From an uncultured Spirochaetales bacterium (GTDB lineage Bacteria; Spirochaetota; Spirochaetia; Sphaerochaetales; Sphaerochaetaceae), in assembly GCA_949293335.1 (NCBI GenBank), contig CASFDA010000013.1, positions 372,001 through 436,000 on the forward strand: a stretch of DNA of 64,000 bases, read 5' to 3'. The notes below the pieces were generated by a model. That model did not search any database, was not told where the DNA came from, and saw only the letters and a program-made list of their open reading frames with translations. Shown here piece by piece: positions 52,589 to 60,966 of this stretch. The translations under genes were made by a program, and so were the position numbers. Position 1 is the first letter of the stretch. The number at the start of each line of letters is the position of its first letter.

Positions 52589-54121
52589 TCACTCGAACTC
52601 GAATTCAGCACCACAGTAAGGACAAACTGTCGAACCCTCAGGCACCATCTGATGGCAAGCCGGGCATTCGAACTCATTCTCCTCTTCGATCTCCACGCTG
52701 TCGTTCACTTCCTTGATCTCTTCTTCAGAGATTCCCTTTTTAAGGAGACTCTCCTCGTCAAGGTCGAAGAACTTCTGTACCGAATTGATGCCTACACTCT
52801 TCAGTTTCTTCGTAAGCTCTGGACTCAGATTGAGTTCATCGATTGACATCTCATCTTCCGAAAGTTCCTCTTCATATGTCTCTTCAGGCTTTTCATCCAT
52901 CGCCTCTTCTTCAACAGATGCAACAGCCGCTGCAGCTGGAACGCTTTCTTCGCTAACAGATTCCTCATCGTTGAAAAGCCCTTCTGCCTCTGTGTAGATC
53001 TTCCTGATCTCGCTCATCTGGTCAAACTGCTCTGGAGTCTTCACTTCAATGTTCCAGTCAGTTATGGCCTTTGCAAGCTTGACATTGACACCCTGCTGTC
53101 CGATAGCAAGACCGAGCTGGTTATCATCGACGACAGCGACCACATGCTTGCTGTCAAGATCTATGATCACAACCTTCTCAATCTGTGCAGGAATCAGGGC
53201 ATTAGCAATGAACTCGAGAGGATCCGATGAATAGCGAACGACGTCGATCATCTCGCCTTCGCACTCGTTCTTGACTGTCTGGATGCGTGATCCTTTTGCA
53301 CCTACCACTGCTCCGACTGGATCTATATCTGTCTTCTTTGAATCTACTGCGATCTTTGTCCTCACGCCAGCCTGACGGACAATTGCCTTGATCTCAACAT
53401 CCCCATTTCCGATCTCCGGAACTTCATTCTCGATGAGGGCCTTAATGAAATCCTTGCTTGCTCTTGTGAGGTAAATTCTTACACCACGCTGGCCTCTTCC
53501 CCTTCTCCTGCCTTCCTCTGCCTTTTCGTTCGGACTATCTGCCTTCTCTACGCGCTCGACGAGGAATTTGTACTTCTGCTGTACAGAATAGGTCTCCCTT
53601 GGAGACTGGGCCCTAGGTGGAAAGATCGCCTCGATTTCCATGTTGAGGTTTACTGAATAACCTCCGTCATCACGTTCATGGGTGATCTCTCCATAAATGA
53701 GCTTGCCTTCCTTTCTCTTTGCATCTGCATAGACCTTGTCATTGTAATATTCCTTGACGATCTGCTGGCCTCTCTGCTTAGCGGACTGCACTGAGCTTGT
53801 CTCGAATGTCTTAGGATCGAGTTCTATCTCAACTATATCCCCGACCTTGACATTTCCTTCTCCCAACAGGGCTTCTGCGTCATCAAGAGGAATCTCTGTA
53901 TGCTCGCTGTACCAGTTTTCTTCTTCAACAACCTTCTTGGACTGAATTACGCGCATAGTCCTCTTGTCATCTTCGAATACGATCTTCACATTCTCATCAG
54001 TACCGAATTTTCTCCTGTATGCGCTCTTGATCATATCTTCAATCAGGGAAAGGACCTGTTCTTCGTCCATATTCCGCTCATTGATCATCGCATCGATTTC
54101 TTCCTTAAGGTTCAAACTCAT
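52589..54121 (-). CDS. nusA: Transcription elongation factor NusA with C-terminal zinc ribbon
   Basis: A 510-residue factor that binds RNA polymerase at pauses and terminators. The N-terminal domain (1-130), S1 domain (GEITHERDDGGYSVNLNMEI) and two KH domains (GAVVGAKGSRIQTVKNECEG, GLAIGQQGVNVKLAKAITDW) are standard. After an acidic linker comes a helix-hairpin-helix-like segment (LTKKLKSVGINSVQKFFDL), then an unusual CxxC...CxxC end (Cys486, 489, 500, 503; ECPACHQMVPEGSTVCPYCG), a zinc ribbon not part of normal NusA. Its ATG overlaps the rimP stop. Confidence 0.96.
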   Translation of the reverse strand: MSLNLKEEIDAMINERNMDEEQVLSLIEDMIKSAYRRKFGTDENVKIVFEDDKRTMRVIQSKKVVEEENWYSEHTEIPLDDAEALLGEGNVKVGDIVEIELDPKTFETSSVQSAKQRGQQIVKEYYNDKVYADAKRKEGKLIYGEITHERDDGGYSVNLNMEIEAIFPPRAQSPRETYSVQQKYKFLVERVEKADSPNEKAEEGRRRGRGQRGVRIYLTRASKDFIKALIENEVPEIGNGDVEIKAIVRQAGVRTKIAVDSKKTDIDPVGAVVGAKGSRIQTVKNECEGEMIDVVRYSSDPLEFIANALIPAQIEKVVIIDLDSKHVVAVVDDNQLGLAIGQQGVNVKLAKAITDWNIEVKTPEQFDQMSEIRKIYTEAEGLFNDEESVSEESVPAAAAVASVEEEAMDEKPEETYEEELSEDEMSIDELNLSPELTKKLKSVGINSVQKFFDLDEESLLKKGISEEEIKEVNDSVEIEEENEFECPACHQMVPEGSTVCPYCGAEFEFE

Positions 54122-54600
54122 TACTTAAGCCCTCCGTCAAGCTTAGCCTTGGCAATATCTGAAAATGGGATTGTGATCTCTTTTCCCATCTCCTTCTTGT
54201 CTACAATAGTATAATCGTTCAGAGTGACCGACTCATCGTCTGAAGATGAAATCACACCTGTTATATAAGATGAGTGTGCATTTGAATATATGCGCACATT
54301 CCTGTTCTCAAATGCCTTGAACTCCAGGGTATCCTTGAAGTTCCGATCAATTCCCGGACTAGAGACCTCCATCTCGAGATCGCGTGAAATCAATACCTGA
54401 TAACGTGGATATACTGCATTATAAACATTTTCCAAGTCCTCAGTACTAATTGCACCGTCTTTCTTGTACAGGATGACACGCATGGTGACCTTGCCCTTCA
54501 CATCACTCCTGTTTACTTCTATCAGAGTAAGGCCGAGTGGTGAAATCAGTGCTTCAACCTCCTTGAATAATGGAAGGTTTTTTCCACCGCTAGATATCAT
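54121..54600 (-). CDS. rimP: Ribosome maturation factor RimP
   Basis: A 159-residue factor for 30S assembly. Motifs: LISPLGLTLIEVNRSDVKGK, MRVILYKKDGAISTEDLENV and LEMEVSSPGIDRNFKDTLEF. It is the first gene of rimP-nusA-infB-rbfA-truB-ribF-rpsO. GGAGG lies very close (3 nt) before the ATG. Confidence 0.94.
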   Translation of the reverse strand: MISSGGKNLPLFKEVEALISPLGLTLIEVNRSDVKGKVTMRVILYKKDGAISTEDLENVYNAVYPRYQVLISRDLEMEVSSPGIDRNFKDTLEFKAFENRNVRIYSNAHSSYITGVISSSDDESVTLNDYTIVDKKEMGKEITIPFSDIAKAKLDGGLK

Positions 54601-54620
54601 AATCCTCCAAACATAAACAA

Positions 54621-54640
54621 AGGGACCCTAACCGGTCCCT
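54621..54640 (-). terminator. Hairpin in the rimP leader (terminator or attenuator)
   Basis: On the minus strand, AGGGACC, a 6-nt loop, GGTCCCT, then TTTGTTTATGTTT. It is downstream of a promoter-like element and only 20 bp before rimP, so it could end mutS transcripts or attenuate the rimP operon. Confidence 0.6.
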
Positions 54641-54667
54641 TAAATTACTTTAATGAAACTTGATTTG

Positions 54668-54696
54668 AGCTTACCGATATACTATTTTCTTGTCAA
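54668..54696 (-). promoter_or_regulatory. Promoter candidate for the rimP operon
   Basis: On the minus strand, a perfect TTGACA and TAAGCT separated by 17 bp, between the mutS stop and the leader hairpin. The -10 is a weak match. Confidence 0.4.
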
Positions 54697-54703
54697 TCGG
54701 ATT

Positions 54704-57262
54704 CTAATTAAGTCTCTTCTTCAACTCGAGCAAGAACATCAGAGCATCCATAGGTGTGGAATTCTCGATATCATATGCGGTTATCTCGTCTGCAATATCC
54801 TTGTAGTCGTCTTCTTTCTCCTCTTCCTGAAAGAGGTTTCCCTGACCTGAAGAGAGAGAGTCAAATGAAGGGAAATGCCTTTTCTGGAAACTGCTCGCAT
54901 CCCTTATAACTTCCCGAGGCAGGCCAGCTATCTTTGCGACATGTATGCCATATGAACTGGTGGCAATTCCAGGCACTGCCTTTCTCAAAAATCTCACTCC
55001 GCCCTTCTCTTCATCAACCTTCATTGTAAGTAGCTGTATTCCAGTCGGATCAAGTCCTGTAAGTTCATGGTAATGAGTAGAGAAAAGAGAAATCGCTCCT
55101 ATCTTCTTCAGATAGTTCATTATCGCATAGGCAAGCGCAAGCCCGTCTTCTGTACTCGTTCCGCGTCCGATCTCGTCCATTATCACCAGAGATGAACGTG
55201 TCATGGAACGGAGTATTTCAGCACTCTCTGACATCTCAACAAGGAAAGTGGACTCACCTCTCGCAAGGTTATCCGATGCTCCTACACGGGAAAAGACCTT
55301 GTCGAATACAGGTAATACAGCCTTTTCAGCAGGTACGAAAGAACCGATCTGCATCATTATCGCAATGAGTGCAATCTCTCTGAGATATGTTGACTTACCT
55401 GCCATATTGGGTCCTGTAATGAGGGCAAAGCGACCGTTTCTGGAAGAAAAAGAGTTAGGGACGTAATCGCTTCTGTTCATGTAGCTTTCAACCACTGGAT
55501 GACGTCCTGAGACGATTTCCATCTCTCCATCGGAGGAAAGCTCTGGCCGGACATAACTCTTTTCACGAGCAAGGAAAGAAAGGGACGAAAAGAAATCGAG
55601 GGTGGAAATGAGTTTCCCTACAGCCCGTATATCATTCGACAGATCTCTGGCTCTTTCCACAAACGACCTGTAGATCTTCTTCTCAAGTTTGAACGTCTTC
55701 TCTTTAGCGTCATTTATTCGCTCTTCAAGAGCAGAAAGTTCTTCTGTAGTATATCTTTCTCCGGAAACCAGCGTCTGTCTCCTGATGAAATATTCAGGAA
55801 CCTTCACACTCTCTCTTTTCGAGACCTCCAGGAAATGCCCAATTATCCTGTTCTCCCCTATCTTGATGCTCTGTATCCCGCTCTCCTTTTTTACCTTCTC
55901 CAGATATTCCTCAAACAGTGCGGCACTTTCAGAGAGGAGAGAAAGATTCTTGTCATATTCTTCATCATATCCTCTGAGGATGATCGTCCCCTCGTTCTGC
56001 AGATTCGTGCATTCCCTGTTGATCCCTTTCTCGATATCAAGTGAAAACTGTACAAGATCATCGAGGTTCACGTCAGAAGAGAGCGAAAGCAAATCGTTTT
56101 TCTCCTCTACAAGGCCAATGAGGGCGAAAATCGAGTCAGAAAAAGCAATCAGGTCCTTTGGCTGAGTCTTTTCCATCTCCATCCGGACAGAAATCCTCTC
56201 AATGTCAAACATTGAGGAAAGAGCTGCACGTATGCTCTCAAGTTCTTCTGGATTGCTGTAAAACCTCTCGACCCAGTCAAGCCTCTTTCTGATCATTTCC
56301 ACATTTGCAAGAGGAGACAAGATCTCTTCCTTGAGTCTCCGTGCTCCCGAACTGGTCTTTGTTCTGTTGATCGCAGAAAAAAGGGTCATGTGTTCCCTTC
56401 CATCGCTCTGGTTCCGGACCAGCTCCAGACTCTTGATAGTAGCACTTGTCAGGAAAAGGTGATCATCTCCTCTATCCCATTCAATTATCTTGAGCTGTGG
56501 AAGCTCCTCTTTCCTCATTTCCTTCATATATCTGAGGAGAGCTCCTGAAGAGCGTACTACCGGATCTTTTTCTCCAATATTGCGAGAAGAGAGGATCGTA
56601 GCTGAAAATTGTGCGCAAAGTTCACGATATCCATCCTTCTGTGAAAAATAGAAAGAAGGAAGACGCGTCACCATCGCTTCTGAGTTATCAATTATTTCCC
56701 GGAGCTTCTTCTCTCCGTAATACAGGTCATCTTCAATGAGAATCTCTTTCGGATTGATTCTCATCATCTGGTCGAGAAAAAGCGAATATGTCCTGTCCAG
56801 AGGCAAATGCGATACCTTGAAACTGGCATCTGTAATGTCCGAATAGGAAATATATAATCCGCTCTTATCCTGAAAAAGCGAGAGGATGTAGGAATTTTCA
56901 AAAGATGAGAGAAAATCATCTTCCACCACTGTAGCTGGTGTGTAGATCGCAATCACTTTCCTCTCGCAAAGTTTTCTCGGATCATCAACCAGATCTGTCT
57001 GTTCGCAGATGGCAACCTTCTTGCCAACATCCAGAAGCCTTTTGATGTAACTCTTTGCCGCGTGATATGGAATTCCGCACATCGGAAAAGCCCCGCGATG
57101 TGTGAGCGTTAGGTTCAATAGTCTGGAAACCTCAATCGCATCATCTGAAAACATCTCATAGAAGTCACCAAGGCGGAAGAAGAGCACCTTGTCCTGGTGC
57201 TCTTCCTTTATAATCTTGTATTGACGCATCATCGGCGTCAGTTCATCACTTTTTGCACTCAT
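54704..57262 (-). CDS. mutS: DNA mismatch repair protein MutS
   Basis: An 852-residue mismatch-recognition ATPase. The N-terminal mismatch-binding motif is in VLFFRLGDFYEMFSDDA (Phe-x-Glu as FYE). The ATPase domain has Walker A GPNMAGKST from residue 617, SSLVIMDEIGRGTSTEDGLA (Walker B) and LFSTHYHELTGL. Normal length. Two bp separate it from bamA upstream, so it is probably co-transcribed with tamB-bamA. No mutL is in the window. Confidence 0.97.
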   Translation of the reverse strand: MSAKSDELTPMMRQYKIIKEEHQDKVLFFRLGDFYEMFSDDAIEVSRLLNLTLTHRGAFPMCGIPYHAAKSYIKRLLDVGKKVAICEQTDLVDDPRKLCERKVIAIYTPATVVEDDFLSSFENSYILSLFQDKSGLYISYSDITDASFKVSHLPLDRTYSLFLDQMMRINPKEILIEDDLYYGEKKLREIIDNSEAMVTRLPSFYFSQKDGYRELCAQFSATILSSRNIGEKDPVVRSSGALLRYMKEMRKEELPQLKIIEWDRGDDHLFLTSATIKSLELVRNQSDGREHMTLFSAINRTKTSSGARRLKEEILSPLANVEMIRKRLDWVERFYSNPEELESIRAALSSMFDIERISVRMEMEKTQPKDLIAFSDSIFALIGLVEEKNDLLSLSSDVNLDDLVQFSLDIEKGINRECTNLQNEGTIILRGYDEEYDKNLSLLSESAALFEEYLEKVKKESGIQSIKIGENRIIGHFLEVSKRESVKVPEYFIRRQTLVSGERYTTEELSALEERINDAKEKTFKLEKKIYRSFVERARDLSNDIRAVGKLISTLDFFSSLSFLAREKSYVRPELSSDGEMEIVSGRHPVVESYMNRSDYVPNSFSSRNGRFALITGPNMAGKSTYLREIALIAIMMQIGSFVPAEKAVLPVFDKVFSRVGASDNLARGESTFLVEMSESAEILRSMTRSSLVIMDEIGRGTSTEDGLALAYAIMNYLKKIGAISLFSTHYHELTGLDPTGIQLLTMKVDEEKGGVRFLRKAVPGIATSSYGIHVAKIAGLPREVIRDASSFQKRHFPSFDSLSSGQGNLFQEEEKEDDYKDIADEITAYDIENSTPMDALMFLLELKKRLN

Positions 57263-57263
57263 C

Positions 57264-60200
57264 TCACATCAGGGATGTCGATATGGCCAGTACTAACTTC
57301 ATACCGAAGATGTAACCATCTTCCCACTGGAAATCCCCATTACGGAGTGTAGCATTCTTTACAAGGTAAAGTCCAAGAGGGAAACCAGGAATTGCAAGCT
57401 TGAAACCCGCACCGATTGCCATATACCAATCAATATTGTTGAAATTAGAAAGCGCAACGAGGGTGCTGGTCGCACCAGTCATCGATGCAAACGCTTCCAC
57501 GTTCACAAGGTCTATTACAACAGGGAAAGAGAGATCGATCTGGTTGTGCCATAGGAACGAAAGATCGGTGATCGTATCAAAACCACGTCCGATGTTCATT
57601 CCATCAATGTAGAGCATCTCGTACTCTGTCGCGCCCTGACGCGCTGTATATCGTCCCCATACTCCGTTCCTGTTCCAGTACTGGTCAAACATGAAGGAAA
57701 CATTTGACGTGAGAGAAAGCACAAGACTCCTGTTCCTTTCCTCTTCGTCTATGTAGCTGTAAAGCGGAATAAAGCCCTGGGCACCTACAGAAAGCCTGTT
57801 GTAGTTCGAAAGGCCTCCGAGGAAACCGCCCGCATACATATAGTTTACAGACAAGAGATAACCTTTTGTTGTATTAGTGACGAAATCACGTGCATCCCAT
57901 ACAACCCTGAATGACAGCCTGTTCGAGAACTGCCAGTTGTCATGATACTTCAGGATAAGGTCGTTATATGGATTATACTTGTCATCGTAGAATGCCCTAT
58001 TCAGACCGATCGAGATTCCCGCGCCGAGCGTGAGATTGCCCTGGAGGAAATTGAACGTGTATCCCGTATCATAGCCAAGCGCGAACCTGAGATAGTGATA
58101 TTCCATCAGATACTCGTCCGTCGGGTACTCCATATCAGATCCATACCACTCTTCCGCGCTCGAATAACCAAGTGGATAGGTGACTTTTGCGTCATCGCGT
58201 CCATCGTAATAAGCACTTCCGTCACCTCTTTGAAGTTCATCATCAATAAGCTGATGAGTGAACGTGAAGGAAATGCCGTTCGACCACCTGTGGTCCCCTA
58301 CCCAGCCGTTGCTTATTCCGATAGTCGCAGACTGGGTATCTGGAGAAAGTGTTGTCGAGATAGAAAGTGTCCTTCCTGTTCCACCAAGGTTCTTGTCAGA
58401 CCACTGCAGGAAACCTGAGATCGGAAAGCCGTCAACAGTTCCGCCGAACGTCGCGCCGAACTGAAGCTCCATCTGATTACCCTCTTCTACCTCAAGCTGG
58501 ATAATTATTCCATTTTCCGTCTCGCCAGGATAAAGCTCAAGTCTGATGTTCTTTATCAATCCAGTGTTATAGATGTTCTGCTGGCTGCGTATTACCTGAC
58601 TTCTGTCAAAGATGTCACCTTCATGGATCGTCAGCTCACGCTCAAATACATACGGCTTTGTCTTTGTGATGCCTACAATCCTGATCGCCTCGATTACAGT
58701 CTGTCCCCCTTCAGTGATATTGATGTGATAAGAGACCGTATGATTCTCCTCATCAAAAGTCGGGACAGGGACAATATTTGCATTTATGTATCCGTTATCG
58801 TAATAAAGCGTGCTGATCTGGGCAAACACGTCAGTAAGCTTGCTCTGATCATGGATATCACCTGCACTGATGTCAATAAGATCAGAAATCTCGCTATCTG
58901 AGAAACGTTCATTGCCGGAGAAAGTTATTGGACCGAAATACCACCTATCACCTTCATCGATGGTGAATACGATATTGAGAAATCCTGTCTTATCCTTTTC
59001 CTCCGTCACATCTGGCGTATCGACAGAAACAACGCGCATATTCATATATCCTGCATTGAGATAGTGTGTCTCAAGTGCACTTATATCACTGGACAAGTTG
59101 GCTTCGACGAAATTGCCTGCAGTGAAGAATCCCTTCCTCTTGCTTGTGAGGAGCTTGTTGAGGTCCCTGGCTGAGAAAGCGCTGACACCTTCGTAGACGA
59201 TATCCCTGACTTTGAACTGCTGCCCCTCGTTCACGGTAAAATGGATAGTTTCTGTGTTCGTCGCTTCATCAAATGCGCTTTCCCCTGTAACAGTCGCATC
59301 CTTGTATCCTCTGGCAAGGTAATAGTTCCTTATTGCTTCAGCGCTCTGCGGTACATTGTTCGCACCAAGGAATGATCCGACTGTATAACTCTGTTCAGAA
59401 AGAAGTGTTCTTGAGTTATATGAGTTGTTTCCTGAGATAGTGATCTCGGAAATCATAGGATACTCGAGGAAATTGAGGCGTACGATGAGACCGCCATCTG
59501 TCTCATCCCTCTCCGCATCCATCGTCGCGTACTCCATCCAGCTCTGGCCATATAAGGTACTGAATATGCTCTGGAACGTATCGTTATTGAATATCTCTCC
59601 ACGGTAATCACGCATGAGACGGTCAACCGTTGAAACATTCACATTCTGCAGTCCGGTATATTCAAAATCCTTGATCGGCATTCCCTCATACCATGGAGCA
59701 GAAGACGAAGCACTTGCCTCTTCTGAAGAAGGATTCTCTGTCGCTGTGGCGCTTGCTGAATTTGCAGAACTCCCCTCATTGATAGTTATCTCGAAACTTT
59801 CTGTGTTCGATACCACGTCATAGCTCAACCGGACAGAACAAGTCACACCATCATATCCGTTCTGGCGATAGTAGCCTTCTATGATCCTTGAAAGGGCATT
59901 GACATCCACGTTCTTCAGATAAGAACCGACTGAGTAGCCCAGAACTGATGAAAGCTGCTGTGAAGAAAAGAGCGTATTGCCGGTAATATTAATGCCAGAG
60001 AGTGTCGGTGTCTCGAAGATCTCCAGAGTAAGCACGAGAGAATCATCGCTTCCCCTTGTCGCACCAAGAATGAAATAGTCAACGTTATCAAGACCCTCCA
60101 GATAAGACGAGATCTCACTCTCTGTCTGACTGTCAAATGGCTTTCCTACGAAGCTATCAAGAAGTGAGGAAAAAGCACTCTCATCTTCCACTCCTGTGAC

Positions 60201-60887
60201 AGAGAATGCAGAAATGGGCAGATTCCTGTACCAATCTGTTGCCACCTCGCCCTGCTGCACAGTACTTTCAGCTGAAGCCATCTGACTCGGCTGGAAGAAA
60301 TTGAGATCCTGACCTGTCTGGATCTGTCCTGATATGTCAGTGTTTTCCCCTTCAACCTTCCTCAGGTCAAGTTCAACAACAACCCCATCGCCGCTATTTC
60401 TTATATCGCTGACTGTTATCGAAGAAAGGAAAGGAAGATCTGAGAGAAGTACATCAACTTCATCAGAGAGGCTCTCATCGTTGATGTCCCTGCCAATGTA
60501 TCTTTCAAGCTCTCCATTGACCAACAGACGTTCTCCCTCGGTAAGCTCATCACCTGTGAATACGAAAGATGATATTGTCGTTGGAAGAGAAGAAGAATCC
60601 GCATTAATGGTGACTATATAATCACCATCTTCATTCTGATCAACACTTGAAACATACAGCGAAGAGAGGGAAAGCCTCGAATTTATTTCATTCTCCGCAT
60701 TCGAGATAAGCTCATCATTCAAGCTCTGATCCCGATACAGGTCCAAAATGGAATTGAGGTCCGCCCTGTCCTCTTCATTCAAATTTCCTTCTATTATTAC
60801 ATCCTTCAGGAGTCCCTCTGCAGAAAGCGTCAAGACGAAGGATGAGAACAAAATCATTGCCAGTGAAAGGATTTTCCAAACTCTCAT
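57264..60887 (-). CDS. bamA: BamA-family outer-membrane assembly protein with expanded POTRA array
   Basis: A 1,207-residue protein; typical BamA has about 800. Signal peptide MRVWKILSLAMILFSSFVLT, cut after LSA. The N-terminal region appears to hold three repeated POTRA pairs with a 180-residue spacing: the second starts at Trp219 (WYRNLPISAFSVTGV) and the third at Trp399 (WYEGMPIKDFEYTGL). Three more POTRA domains follow (FKVRDIVYEG, YFGPITFSGNERF, IEAIRIVGITKT). The barrel (about 800-1207) ends in a hydrophobic strand. ATG at 60887 has AAGGAG 5 nt upstream. The second and third pairs are linked by S- and A-rich spacers. Confidence 0.9.
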   Translation of the reverse strand: MRVWKILSLAMILFSSFVLTLSAEGLLKDVIIEGNLNEEDRADLNSILDLYRDQSLNDELISNAENEINSRLSLSSLYVSSVDQNEDGDYIVTINADSSSLPTTISSFVFTGDELTEGERLLVNGELERYIGRDINDESLSDEVDVLLSDLPFLSSITVSDIRNSGDGVVVELDLRKVEGENTDISGQIQTGQDLNFFQPSQMASAESTVQQGEVATDWYRNLPISAFSVTGVEDESAFSSLLDSFVGKPFDSQTESEISSYLEGLDNVDYFILGATRGSDDSLVLTLEIFETPTLSGINITGNTLFSSQQLSSVLGYSVGSYLKNVDVNALSRIIEGYYRQNGYDGVTCSVRLSYDVVSNTESFEITINEGSSANSASATATENPSSEEASASSSAPWYEGMPIKDFEYTGLQNVNVSTVDRLMRDYRGEIFNNDTFQSIFSTLYGQSWMEYATMDAERDETDGGLIVRLNFLEYPMISEITISGNNSYNSRTLLSEQSYTVGSFLGANNVPQSAEAIRNYYLARGYKDATVTGESAFDEATNTETIHFTVNEGQQFKVRDIVYEGVSAFSARDLNKLLTSKRKGFFTAGNFVEANLSSDISALETHYLNAGYMNMRVVSVDTPDVTEEKDKTGFLNIVFTIDEGDRWYFGPITFSGNERFSDSEISDLIDISAGDIHDQSKLTDVFAQISTLYYDNGYINANIVPVPTFDEENHTVSYHINITEGGQTVIEAIRIVGITKTKPYVFERELTIHEGDIFDRSQVIRSQQNIYNTGLIKNIRLELYPGETENGIIIQLEVEEGNQMELQFGATFGGTVDGFPISGFLQWSDKNLGGTGRTLSISTTLSPDTQSATIGISNGWVGDHRWSNGISFTFTHQLIDDELQRGDGSAYYDGRDDAKVTYPLGYSSAEEWYGSDMEYPTDEYLMEYHYLRFALGYDTGYTFNFLQGNLTLGAGISIGLNRAFYDDKYNPYNDLILKYHDNWQFSNRLSFRVVWDARDFVTNTTKGYLLSVNYMYAGGFLGGLSNYNRLSVGAQGFIPLYSYIDEEERNRSLVLSLTSNVSFMFDQYWNRNGVWGRYTARQGATEYEMLYIDGMNIGRGFDTITDLSFLWHNQIDLSFPVVIDLVNVEAFASMTGATSTLVALSNFNNIDWYMAIGAGFKLAIPGFPLGLYLVKNATLRNGDFQWEDGYIFGMKLVLAISTSLM

Positions 60888-60966
60888 CGTTGCTCCTTCG
60901 GACACTATAGCAAAAAACAGATAGAATCGAAATATCTTTTAAAGGAGTACACGCAAACAACACCCA

